DNA of 64,000 nt, taken from Syngnathus acus. Its lineage: Eukaryota; Chordata; Actinopteri; Syngnathiformes; Syngnathidae. Below are positions 1 to 9,751 of this stretch, piece after piece. The stretch is from positions 2,966,500 through 3,030,499 of the forward strand of contig NC_051098.1 in NCBI RefSeq assembly GCF_901709675.1. Reading direction: 5' to 3'. Below the pieces are notes generated by a model. The model saw nothing but the letters and a program-made list of their open reading frames with translations. It was not told where the DNA came from and searched no databases. Position numbers and translations under genes: made by a program. Every line of letters starts with the position of its first letter. Positions within the stretch are counted from its first letter, which is position 1.

Positions 1-83
1 TTTCGCAATGCACTGTATGTATACACTATATATGAATAGTGTTTATAATAAGTGTATAGGTGTGTGTTTGAGTGTGTGTGTAT

Positions 84-835
84 TAGGGGTGTAACGATTC
101 ATCGATACACATCGATTAATCGATATAAGGCTCTACGATTTATTGGCATCGATGCTAAACGTAAACATCGATTTATATCGCCGTGTTTGACCTCGGACAT
201 TAGACGCGACTTTATTTTGAAATCCAGTTCATTGTTGCTTGCTTCCTCTTTCCGGGAGCAGTGAGCGGCGTGTTGTGTTGTGAGCAGAGCAGGCACGTGA
301 AAGGGGAGTCGACAACTACTACGCGGCTCCTGGGCTGGTGCTATGGCTAGTGTCCAAAAAGACGAGGAAATTCCCTCCCCTTTAGGCTTCAAGTCATTCT
401 TTGGAAGCACTTTGGATTCCAAAGAAAAGATGACTCAACGAGTCAACGGACAAGACACGTGCAGTTTGTAAATCCTGCCATGCGGTGATCAAATATTCAG
501 GGACCACAAATCTCGCCGCACATTTAAAGAAAAAACACGACATCAAAGTTCAGTGATAAAATAAGCACTTTGTATACTACAATACTCTTGTAATTTCCTA
601 AATAAAGAGTTTGCAGTACCTTGTTGATTTTGCGTATGAATTGTTATAAATCAGGATATTGTTCTATATTTTTTATTTAAAAAAAAATATATATATGTAT
701 CGATCGTAGAGCACTATATCGTGATGTATCGTGAATGAATCACAGCAGGGTTTAAGATATCGGCAAATATCGTATCGCGGTTCTTTGTATCGATATGATA
801 TCGTATCGTGACAAAACCCGCGATTTACACCCCTA
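84..835. mobile_element. Non-autonomous hAT transposon, with exact 8-bp target-site duplication
   Basis: The terminal inverted repeats read TAGGGGTGTAA at the left and the reverse complement TTACACCCCTA at the right. The element is flanked on both sides by GTGTGTAT (76-83 and 836-843). An 8-bp duplication is diagnostic of hAT transposition. The 752-bp interior is rich in ATCGAT words near both ends and keeps only a short piece of a BED zinc finger, so it is a deletion derivative of a ZBED/hAT element. The site was a GT/TA microsatellite. Confidence 0.85.
343..556 (+). pseudogene. Remnant of a ZBED-type (BED zinc finger) hAT transposase N terminus
   Basis: An ATG at 343 opens a short frame (MASVQKDEEIPSP...). 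About 100 bases on, in another frame, a WKHFGF-like motif appears. From 449 the frame reads DKTRAVCKSCHAVIKYSG and continues NLAAHLKKKH before a stop near 554. CxxC...HxxxxH with an upstream aromatic patch is the BED finger pattern. Frame changes between the parts show that it is dead. It lies wholly inside the hAT element at 84-835. Confidence 0.7.
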
Positions 836-960
836 GTGTGTATACATATACATGCACGCACGCACGCACGCACACATATATATATATATATATATATATA
901 CACGTATGTATGTATGTGTGTGTGTATGTATGTATATATATATATATATACGTAAGTCAA
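836..960. repeat. Compound microsatellite (GCAC/TA/GTAT/TG)
   Basis: Runs of CACG, TA, TATG and TG dinucleotides follow each other with a near-mirror arrangement (TA tract, CACGTATG core, TA tract). Short open frames across it encode only IYIYIY-type peptides and are not genes. Confidence 0.9.
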
Positions 961-1270
961 CGCGCAACTTCTGACGAGGCAAACTTAAAGGAGCGCAACT
1001 GTTAATCAAACGGCATGCACACGAAGCAAACCGCGATCGGACAAACGGCACAACAGTGAACAGTAGTAACAATGAAATGTACATATATACTCACTTTGTG
1101 TCAGACGCACACGATCACAGCAACATACTCAGTCGATACCAGCAACCTTTAACTTACCGCTGCGCACAAGTGAATGGGTATAATGTCTAGACCCCGAATG
1201 TAAGACGACCCCCACTTTATCAGTCTTATTTCAATGCAAAAAACATTGTCTTATATTCGGGCCAATATGG
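961..1270 (-). mobile_element. Truncated MITE of the 'ATAAGACGACC' family (inverted copy of 55201-56470)
   Basis: This stretch reads as the reverse complement of the left part of the repeat at 55201, including the end GGCCCGAATATAAGACAATG-like terminus followed by TA at 1271. The other end is lost in the microsatellite. It has no coding capacity. Confidence 0.7.
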
Positions 1271-1480
1271 TAATGATGATTGCAGTTGTTGACATGTATG
1301 GAAAGTTTACTGCCTATTGACACACTAATTACACAGTATCAGGAATAGCTGGTTCCGTATTTTGTTTGAAGGGCACGTCAACACGACAAGGGAATTGGGA
1401 ATTGAACCTGAATTGCTCGGTTGAAGCTACTGTGCCAAGCAAGTCGTTTGATTTTGTTATCTGTGATTTATTATGAACAG

Positions 1481-1712
1481 GGTTGCATCTTTGAGAGACC
1501 TGGTCAGTAGGAAGTACCTCCACTTGAAAAAAAACCCTCTACTTAGTGGCGAGGGAAACCAGGCTAAAGATGTTCTCTTCTTATTCAACGGAATGGAAAA
1601 GATGAAACTTGACTTCCGAATTGGATCCACAGAGCTTTGCAGTGACCCAAATGAGCCGCTGCCCGCTGGTGCAGTGGTGGTCAACCTTCTCCGCAAGTAC
1701 CTTCTCCCTGAG
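1481..1712 (+). CDS. nlrx1: nlrx1 exon: NACHT domain, Walker B region
   Basis: This is the first nlrx1 exon visible in the window. The acceptor AACAG ends at 1480 and the donor GAG|GTAAAA begins at 1713. The frame reads VASLRDLVSRKYLHLKK, then the Walker B-like strand DVLFLFNGMEKMKLDFR, then GSTELCSDPNEP and VVVNLLRKYLLPE. The LFLF-G-E-LDFR and NLLRKY-LP wording is that of NLRX1 and not of NLRC3/NLRP paralogues. NLRX1 is an NLR with a mitochondrial N-terminal targeting sequence that damps MAVS and TRAF6/NF-kB signalling. The exon starts with the last base of a split codon, so at least one upstream exon (start codon, P-loop) lies outside the window. It ends in phase 0 and joins 6151. Confidence 0.9.
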
Positions 1713-2492
1713 GTAAAACAGCCAAGATGAAACTTAAATTAACTAAAATTTTGACCTTCAGCTTCTGTGGAATTTTGTTTCTATTTTCAAATGTAAAGAC
1801 TAATTCACATTGAGTGATTAAATGTGACTAAATTGTTTGTTGCCTGTAAGCAAACCTTCGCCTCATGTTACTAATGCGAGTTTTATCACGGGACTACTAT
1901 ACATGCCAAACTTGAATTTGCTTCATTCACACCACACACAGCTGTGAACAAGTAACATGAAAATATTTGCCAGATACACCATCTTCCTGGCTCACCCTTC
2001 TCTAGGCCTGCTAATTTTTCTGTACATTCACAAAAAGCGACAGGAATTTTATTGCCCATTGTTCTGCTCAACATCTCCAGGAATTTTTGTGTGATTCAGT
2101 ATATCATTAACGCTTGGGACACAATGTCACATGGTACAGCGTCAAGTAAATTTGTGACTCAAGTTTAAATTTGAGTGAAAAGGAGATTTTTTTCCCTGTC
2201 TGACCAACTTGCATCGCGTTAAACGCATATTTCTCATTTCCCAGTTCGAATTCGCATTGCATTAAATTTCTATGTCATGTCATGCAAAGAGTCTCAGGTG
2301 AAAATGCACCATCAGAAAATATGCAGTCAGCAAGTGTTTACTCTAAAAAGTGTGCATTTGAGTTAAACTTACAATGTGCGTAAAGGCTTGTGTTTTTGAA
2401 CAGTATTTGAAGTAAAACTAAATGTTTATGATAATTGCTAGAAGTAATGGTGTTATCAAGAATCATTTCAATAAATTATTTAAATATAAGTA
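1713..2492. other. nlrx1 intron, AT-rich, nothing recognised
   Basis: This is the start of the 4.4-kb intron that continues through the composite element to 6150. Neither strand shows a long open frame, and I see no terminal inverted repeats or tandem structure here. Confidence 0.6.
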
Positions 2493-3059
2493 CCGTATTT
2501 TTTGGACTAAAAGTCGCTCCGGAATATAGGTCGCATTTGCCATATAATATACAATAACGTGAAAAAAAACATATGTCGCTCTGGAGTATAAGTCGCATTT
2601 TGGGGGAAATTTATTCGACAAAATCCAACACCAAGAACAGACATGAACGAGCAAAAACAGGCTAAACGATATGTATGCTAACGTGACATAAACACAAACG
2701 AAGAGCTAAGAACGGGCCTGACGTAACATTCAGAGTTATTCAAATAACTATTACATAAATAACACGTTTATAAAACCATCTGTGTCACTCCAATTCATCA
2801 AATCCATCGATCGTCCTTTATGTAAACAATGCCGGCTGGGTGCGCGCCGCTGACGGCAGTTGCACTTCAAAATATTCCACAGGCCCATATAACGATATAA
2901 AAATTATGTATCAAATAACTATTATATAAGCAATAATATTATCAAACCATCTGTGTCACTCCAAATCATTAAATCCATCAATCGTCCTTTATGTCAACAA
3001 TGCCATACGCCGACGGCGCTTGCACTTCAAAATATTCCACAGGCCCATATAACGATATA

Positions 3060-3702
3060 CAGTGGAGCCTCGGTTTTCGAACACAATCCGTTCCAGAAGG
3101 CTGTTCGAGAAGTGAATCGTTCGAATTCCGCATCATATTTTCCCATTACAAATAATGGGAAAAAAATTAATCCGTTCCAAGCCAAAAAAACCCGCCTTTT
3201 TTAAGCATTTTTTCATTTGCGCATTTTTGTCCAATCGCGCAACTGCAGCGCACCGCCAAACGCATAACCGTAGCGCGTCGCCGATCGCGCAACTGCACCG
3301 CACTGGTCGCATTATTGTGACAGAGCCGTCGCTGAAATTTAGAAAATATTTTTAAAGTCCTGCAGTACTTTCCAAAATTTAAGTGGACATCAGTGCGCAG
3401 GGAGCTTAATTTTGTCCGATCGCGCAACTGCAGCACACCGCCGAATGCGCAACCGTTGCGCGCCGCCGACCGCGCAACTGCACCGCGCTGGTCGCATTAT
3501 TGTGACAGAGCGGTCGCTATAATTTAGAAAATATTTTTAAAGTCCTAATGTACTTTCCAAAATTTAAGTGGACCTCAGTGCGCAGGGAGCTTAATTTGGT
3601 CCGATCGCGCAACCGCAGCGCGCCGGTCGCTCAGTGTCGCATTGCTTTAGGAGCGTCTTTGTGTTTTAGGATGGCTTTACTGCTCCCACCGAGGCTCCAC
3701 TG
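3060..3702 (-). mobile_element. Tigger-like (pogo) MITE
   Basis: The terminal inverted repeats are CAGTGGAGCCTCGG at the left and CCGAGGCTCCACTG at the right, flanked by TA on both sides (3058-3059, 3703-3704). The interior is an inverted version of the copy at 28774-29420, with two tandem blocks of the 'CGATCGCGCAACTGCA' type. A longer relative at 60106 still carries pieces of a Tigger-type transposase. This copy is inserted into the composite MITE at 2493-6010. Confidence 0.85.
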
Positions 3703-3720
3703 TATAAAATGTATACTATT

Positions 3721-3781
3721 ATGTAATAGTTATTTGATATATAATTTATACAATAAATTATATATCAAATAACTATTACAT
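3721..3781. repeat. Perfect 28-bp inverted repeat (hairpin), 5-base loop
   Basis: Arm 3721-3748 is the exact reverse complement of 3754-3781 with the loop TACAA between them. It lies inside the composite MITE, directly beside the nested Tigger-like insertion. The sequence is almost pure A/T. Confidence 0.9.
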
Positions 3782-3909
3782 AAGCAATAATATTATCAAA
3801 CCATCTGTGTCACTCCAAATCATTAAATCGATCAAATTCCTCGTCCTGTGTCAACAACGCCGCGCGTGCGCCCTGACGTCAGCCTCGTCGTTATTCCACA
3901 GATCTAGTA

Positions 3910-5771
3910 CCGTATTTTCCGCCCTAAAAGGTGCACCGGATTATAAGGCGCACCTTCAATGAACGGCCCATTTTAAAACTTTGTCCATATATAAGGCGCA
4001 CCGGATTATAAGGCGCATAAAATAGAATCTATACTGCAACAAACTGAGGTTGACTAGGGTTGCGGTATGCATCCACTAGCCAATAACCAACGAGCCCTCT
4101 GTAAACAATCGCGTTTCTCAAACGATCTCCTATAAAATGATCGGAACTGACTAAAGTTCGATCTAACGCATTGGTACTACTTACCTATGTTTCCCTTCCA
4201 TATCGATCCGTAGATTTACTCGAAACATTAACAGAGCAGCCTATTTTCACATGAAATAGCCTGGTACGTATAGCAGCTATCGTTATAGCATTAGCCATCC
4301 GCAAAGTCCCACGAGCCTCAGCTCGCAATCTCCCATGAGCCTCAGCAAAGTGTAAACAATCGCGTTTCTCAAACGATCTCCTATAAAATGATCGGAACTG
4401 ACTAAAGTTCGATCTAACGCATTGGTACTACTTACCTATGTTTCCCTTCCATATCGATCCGTAGATTTACTCGAAACATTAACAGAGCAGCCTATTTTGA
4501 CATGAAATAGCCTGTTACGTATAGCAGCTATCGTTATAGCATTAGCCATCCGCAAAGTCCCATGAGCCTCAGCTCGCAATCTCCCATGAGCCTCAGCAAA
4601 GTGTAAACAATCGCGTTTCTCAAACGATCTCCTATAAAATGATCGGAACTGACTAAAGTTCGATCTAACGCATTGGTACTACTTACCTATGTTTCCCTTC
4701 CATATCGATCCGTAGATTTACTCGAAACATTAACAGAGCAGCCTATTTTCACATGAAATAGCCTGGTACGTATAGCAGCTATCGTTATAGCATTAGCCAT
4801 CCGCAAAGTCCCACGAGCCTCAGCTCGCAATCTCCCATGAGCCTCAGCAAAGTGTAAACAATCGCGTTTCTCAAACGATCTCCTATAAAATGATCGGAAC
4901 TGACTAAAGTTCGATCTAACGCATTGGTACTACTTACCTATGTTTCCCTTCCATATCGATCCGTCGATTTACTCGAAACATTAACAGAGCAGCCTATTTT
5001 GACATGAAATAGCCTGGTACGTATAGTAGCTATCGTTATAGCATTAGCCATCCGCAAAGTCCCACGAGCCTCAGCTCGCAATCTCCCATGAGCCTCAGCA
5101 AAGTGTAAACAATCGCGTTTCTCAAACGATCTCCTATAAAATGATCGGAACTGACTAAAGTTCGATCTAACGCATTGGTACTACTTACCTATGTTTCCCT
5201 TCCATATCGATCCGTAGATTTACTCGAAACATTAACAGAGCAGCCTATTTTGACATGAAATAACCTGGTACGTATAGCAGCTATCGTTATAGCATTAGCC
5301 ATCCGCAAAGTCCCATGAGCCTCAGCTCGCAATCTCCCATGAGCCTCAGCAAAGTGTAAACAATCGCGTTTCTCAAACGATCTCCTATAAAATGATCGGA
5401 ACTGACTAAAGTTCGATCTAACACATTGGTACTGCTTACCTATGTTTCCCTTCCATATCAATCCGTAAATTTACTCGAAACATTAACGGAGCAGCCTATT
5501 TTGAAATGAAATAGCCTCGCGGGTACAACAGCTATTCGTTGACGCCCCCTGACTACAGTTGCTGTAATGTTGGGAAGCGATGCGACCTTGTAATTTACTA
5601 GTCGTACTAAAACGTACTGAAACATTTTGGCAGAGCACTGTGTACAACCAGTATGGATCAACAAATTCATCAATTGATCCATATATAAGGCGCACCGGAC
5701 TATAAGGCGCACTGTCGACTTTTGATAAAAATGTAGGTTTTTAGGTGCGCCTTATAGGGCGGAAAATACGG
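3910..5771. mobile_element. TA-flanked MITE of the 'ATTATAAGGCGCACC' family with an internal tandem array
   Basis: The left end is TA|CCGTATTTTCCGCCCTAAAA and the right end is its inverse TATAGGGCGGAAAATACGG|TA. Next to each end the word CGGATTATAAGGCGCA or its variants repeats. The interior is a 251-bp tandem array. No transposase is encoded. It is inserted into the composite element; removing it together with one TA restores the sequence seen at about 10305. Confidence 0.85.
4100..5520. repeat. 251-bp tandem repeat, about 5.7 units
   Basis: The landmark TGTAAACAATCGCGTTTCTC starts at 4100, 4351, 4602, 4853, 5104 and 5355, a strict 251-bp spacing. Units differ by only a few substitutions (for example CACATGAAATAG versus GACATGAAATAG, CCACGAG versus CCATGAG). 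The last unit is shorter and more divergent after about 5500. Within each unit CATGAGCCTCAGC also recurs about 25 bp apart. Confidence 0.95.
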
Positions 5772-6150
5772 TATATAACTATATTGTAGCGTTAACAAAG
5801 TACAAGGAATGACGTGGGTTTGGTAAACTGCTCTTTATTTAACAAAACAAGAGTTCAACGAGCCAACAACTACTGAACTGTAACGATAAAAACATATACA
5901 AGTTGCTACACGAAATAAAATATATCAAATAACTATAACCTAAATAGTTCACCGCGACACGGCCCCAAGCACCGGCGTCGACTTCCAGGCGTGTGGCGGT
6001 CCAGTGACAGGAAGAGATCATGCAATCATTACAAGTTGGATCTCTTTTTAAATGCGTAATATGCGTATATCAGAGTTATTATTACTAGCAATAGCAGTAT
6101 TGCCCATGGCGGTTGTAAAAGGTTCTAATGTTTGATCTTCTGTTTCTCAG

Positions 6151-7318
6151 GCGAATGTTTTAGTGACTACCAGACTGTCTGCCTTGGATCGCATCCCTCC
6201 GAAATATGTGAGTCGCTATGCACAGATTTGTGGCTTCAACGACCCAAACCGTCAGCGTGCCTACTTCACCAGCCGCCTCCTACAGCAGAGTGGGGAAATT
6301 GTGCCGGCACGAGACGCTCAGGCTCTTATAGAGCTACTTTACCTCAACCTCCAGAGGGAAAGCCAGCTGGCCGCAGCCTGCTTCTTGCCTTCTTACTGCT
6401 GGCTCACGTGCGCCACTTTGCACTTCCTGCATTTCACTGACGCCACTGCACCCATCCGCACGCTGACTGGCATATACACAAGTTTCCTCAGGCTCAACTT
6501 TGGTGGGGAGGTGCTGGGCAAAGCTACTGCGGCAAGTGGACCCAGTCAGGATCTACAAAGTTCTTTGATGTTGTATGTTGTCCGCACAGTTGGCAAACTG
6601 GCCTATGAAGGCGTTACTTACAAACGCACCTCATTCTCAGAGGAGGAGCTGGAGCAGTGGATCGGAGGAAAGACCAAGACGGATGAGGAGTTACGTCAGC
6701 TGGCTGTTTTCAGAACTGATGTGCTCGACTTTTTTCTGGCTCCCTGTGTTGAAAGCTGCAAGCATTTACCCACAGAGCTCTGTGAGCATGATGAGAGGCG
6801 TTATGTATTTGCTGTTCCAGCCATGCAGGAGTACCTGGCAGCACTTTACGTGGTTCTAGGGGAGAATAAATCAGCGCTGGAGAAGCTGACCAAACAGGTG
6901 TCTGTAGCCATCGGTCAGGCAACTGAAGACGTTAGTGCCATTGTCAATATATTTTCTAAGTTCATCCCACTCAGAATCTTTGCAGTCTTCAACTTACTCA
7001 AGCTTTTTCCAAAGCTTTATGACAAAATTAGTACTCGAAACAAGGGCAACATTGCGAGGACAATGGCTGCTGAGCTCTTCCGCAAGGAAGATAGCTACAA
7101 TGAGGACGTTCTGGATCAGGTAGAGCAAAGCCTCTTGGGAGTACATGGTCCACCTTCAAAACAACAGAGTGAGAGTCAGCCTTTTGAACTTTACCCCATC
7201 TTCATGGGTGGACTCTTGCATTATGGCAACCGAGTCCTCCTTCAGCAACTTGGGTGCAGCATCCAGAGTGCCACTGTGGCTCAGATCACACGAGCTCTTC
7301 GGAAATACCTTGTAAGAG
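6151..7318 (+). CDS. nlrx1: nlrx1 exon: NACHT C-terminal half and NACHT-associated helical region
   Basis: The acceptor is TTTCTCAG|GCG at 6150/6151. I prefer the donor G|GTAATG at 7319 to the GTAAGA at 7312 because it gives phase 1, which the next exon requires. The frame reads ANVLVTTRLSALDRIPPKYV (the sensor strand LVTTR, then the NLRX1-typical IP-KYV-RY--ICGF), AAACFLPSYCWLTCATLHFL, TSFLRLNFGGE, VRTVGKLAYEGV, DFFLAPCVE, VFAVPAMQEYLAALYVVLG, LFRKEDSYNEDVLDQ and FELYPIFMGGLLHYGNR. These blocks are colinear with the region from the NACHT sensor to the helical LRR-capping segment of vertebrate NLRX1. It is a single large exon of 1168 bp with no stop or frameshift, so the gene looks functional. 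The reading frame runs on past the donor to 7479 only as intron read-through. Confidence 0.93.
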
Positions 7319-7672
7319 GTAATGTTTCCTACAGTTTTAGCTTGTGTGATGAAATTTCATTGGATAAATACATTTATAGCAATGTCATGTGTGCAAAACA
7401 GTACAGTAGCCTAATATTTGTGTGTATAATGTGTTTTCTTCTGCTGGCACAAATTCCTTTGGGACCAATCATGTTTTGAAGGCTATATCTGTGAATTCAT
7501 TCACTAGTGATTTCCCCCAAAAAATGTCAGCCTGTGAAATGACTGAGTAGAACAAAATTTTGCAAATTGGATTATGGGTTCAGGATAAATTGATGTTTTT
7601 GTGGAGGGGAAAAAATGCCTTTTGGGTTAATGTTCCAACAATTGAATGCTTGGTGAAAAATACCATAAAATA

Positions 7673-8029
7673 CACTACCGTACAAAGGTTTGTGGTCACC
7701 CAGACAATTGAATGTTTTCCATGACAACTAATGATTGCACAAGGGTTTTCAAGAGTTTTCTAATCATCCTTTGACATTCTAACACAATTGGCAAACACAA
7801 TGGATCATTAGAACACAGGAGGGATGGTTGCTGGAAATGGACCTTTATACACCTTTGTAGATATTGCATTAAAAATCAGACATTTGCAGCTGTAATAGTC
7901 ATTTAGTACATTAACAATGTGTATGAGTGTACAACAGATTAGTTTAACGTTATCCTCATTAAAAAAATAGCGATTTAATTTTAAAAATAAGGATATTTCT
8001 AAGTGACCCCAATCTTATGAACGGTAGTG
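7673..8029. mobile_element. Tc1/mariner-type MITE
   Basis: The ends are TA|CACTACCGTACAAAGGTTTG and its inverse CTTATGAACGGTAGTG|TA. The 'CACTACCGTTCAAAAGTTTGGGGTCAC' type of terminus is common in fish Tc1-like miniature elements. It is 357 bp long, non-coding, and lies in the nlrx1 intron. Confidence 0.8.
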
Positions 8030-8813
8030 TATGTTAAAACAGTATAATTTCATTATTTCTCAACGTATCTCCTCATCTCTTTGGTTTTGTCTGCAACTCA
8101 GGGAACCCTTTTTCCGATAAACTGACAAGTTAGCTAAAAAATGTCCTTCAATAATAGTAAAAAGCCTGCATGGGCTGAAACCGAAACTACTTGGATTTTT
8201 CAAACGACGTCATTTGCGCTAAAAATGCAATGGAGCGCAGATGGAACATTATTTTGTGAAAGAGCAGGGTGAGCATTACATTCGGTCATGTAATTTATGG
8301 TAGTTATAATTTTTTTTCTGAATTTATTTGGAATGGAGCATTTTAATTTAAATTTGTAATTTAAAGTCCATATTCCATGTCTATCCATCCATTCATCCAG
8401 CCATCTTTCAAACCGCTTGTCAGTTCTGTAGTTGTCAGTCCTGAAGTTTAGAATGGCTTTCTAAATAATGTGTTCTTTTCCCCATGAAATGCAAAACGTA
8501 ATAAATTCAGGTTTCCATTAGTTATCTGTAAAATCCTATTGCAGTCATATTCAGTCAGCTCACACGACAGCCCAGGAATAAATATTTTACACTTTTCTGT
8601 TAAATTACCCGTAAACGTTATCCATAATATTTGGTGCAACTTATCTATATGACCTCATAAAAAGATGGACTGTGAGGAATAACGTGATACAAAACCCAAA
8701 CCAGCTAAACTAGAAAACATGATATTTGTCTCAGTTTTGGTCTACCTATGACAATGGCACTGAGGAATGTGACTTAGTATTTAGTTGTTGTTGATATTTT
8801 TTTTTAATGCTAG
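8030..8813. other. nlrx1 intron, mostly unique AT-rich sequence
   Basis: A short CATCCATTCATCCAGCCATC stretch with AACCGCTTGTC near 8385-8420 resembles the end of the common fish repeat seen at 29520 and 60690. Otherwise I see no gene or element. Confidence 0.5.
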
Positions 8814-8997
8814 AAATCAACAAGCCACAACCACCAGAGGAGTTGATGGATCTGTTGGTCCTTCTGTACGAGTTTCAAAATCCCAGACTAACTGCAGAGG
8901 TCCTGGCCTCAATTAGAAGCATTCGCCTCCACAACATACGCATGACCTCACTCAAATGCTTTGTGTTGAGTTCCGTGCTCTCTTGCGCCCCACCAAG
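8814..8997 (+). CDS. nlrx1: nlrx1 exon: start of the LRR module
   Basis: The acceptor is AATGCTAG at 8813 and the donor is AAG|GTAAGC at 8998. The phase is 1 in and 2 out. The joined codon gives E, then INKPQPPEELMDLLVLLYEF, then QNPRLTAEVLASIRSIRLHN and IRMTSLKCFVLSSVLSCAPP. NLRX1 has the same sequence of motifs here (HYEFQN-R---EVL-S-R, then RMTP-KC-V). This is the helical LRR cap leading into the first LRR strand. Confidence 0.9.
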
Positions 8998-9394
8998 GTA
9001 AGCCAGAGATTGTGGTTTTATTTTAAGATATTAAATCTTCCTTCCCAACTATTCCAACTCAAAACATTGAGTTGGGACAAGTTTGTCATCAACCAATAAT
9101 CTGGGCGGCCATCTTAAGTAAGCACAGTTTTCATCACTGAACTTGTGAAAATTAGTCATTACAAGTTTATGCCCCACTTGTGTAGAATTTTGTAAAGTTG
9201 TCATAGTGAAATAAAAAAAAAAAACTTCATTTGCCTTTATTTTCGTACAAAGCTAACGTATTTTGACGGTAGTGGACTACTGTATTCCAGGCTTTTTTTG
9301 CATTTGTGTTTCAGTCCAAGAATTTCTCTCCATTTAGGGTCAGATGGAATGAATACTGAGTTTTAAAAGAAATACCATTGGTATCTTGTTGTAG

Positions 9395-9490
9395 TTATCA
9401 ACTGGAAGAGTTGGACCTCTCCTCCTGTCTCCTAACCCGGGACATGCTTCACACGCTATCCCCTGCCTTTAGACACACTCGGAACCTCAA
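9395..9490 (+). CDS. nlrx1: nlrx1 exon: leucine-rich repeat
   Basis: The acceptor is GTTGTAG|T at 9394/9395 and the donor is CTCAA|GTGAGA at 9491. The phase is 2 in and 2 out. It reads YQLEELDLSSCLLTRDMLHT then LSPAFRHTRNL. The 28-residue LxxLDLSSCxL pattern is one leucine-rich repeat. In NLR genes each LRR is commonly its own exon of about 84-96 bp, which fits. Confidence 0.88.
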
Positions 9491-9563
9491 GTGAGAGCTA
9501 CTCGGGAACTTTTCTATATTTCTGTTGTTTGCGGTGAAGCTCTTGATGCACTAAGATGACTGG

Positions 9564-9603
<40 letters not shown>

Positions 9604-9604
9604 T
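9564..9604. repeat. (GATT)n microsatellite
   Basis: About nine uninterrupted GATT units in the nlrx1 intron. Confidence 0.95.
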
Positions 9605-9751
9605 AATTCTACATAGTCACTCTAACAATTAACTAGCGTTTTTGTTCATGGTCTGTTTTGTCAGGTTAAGCTCAGTAACCCAGATGATGATCTTAAAAGA
9701 GCAATTGGCAAAGCATGATTTCAAATTCACGTGAAATGTAAATTTTAAATA

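Larger units (their letters stand above)
2493..6010 (+). mobile_element. Composite TA-flanked MITE carrying two nested insertions; right end missing
   Basis: The left end is TA + CCGTATTTTTTGGACTAAAA followed by repeated GTCGC words. The body matches the intact copy at 9752-10940 (same order of landmarks: CAATTTATTCGACAAAATCC, GCTAACGTGACATAAACAC, TTCCACAGGCCCATATAACG, GACGTGGGTTTGGTAAAC). It is interrupted by a Tigger-like MITE (3060-3702) and by the element at 3910-5771. The host reading resumes at each junction after a duplicated TA. After the CTTCCAGGCGTGTGGCG landmark near 5985 the similarity stops, about 150 bp before the next nlrx1 exon, so the right end is deleted. Confidence 0.75.

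Noticed and set aside
4100-5520. CRISPR-like or coding array
   Set aside because: The units are contiguous 251-bp tandem copies without unique spacers, inside a eukaryotic MITE. The frames across them are not conserved proteins.
6163-7479. A 438-codon frame as a complete gene starting at 6163
   Set aside because: The true exon starts at 6151 after an acceptor and ends at the donor at 7318/7319. The first codon is GTG inside LVTTR, and the tail after KYLVR is intron read-through.
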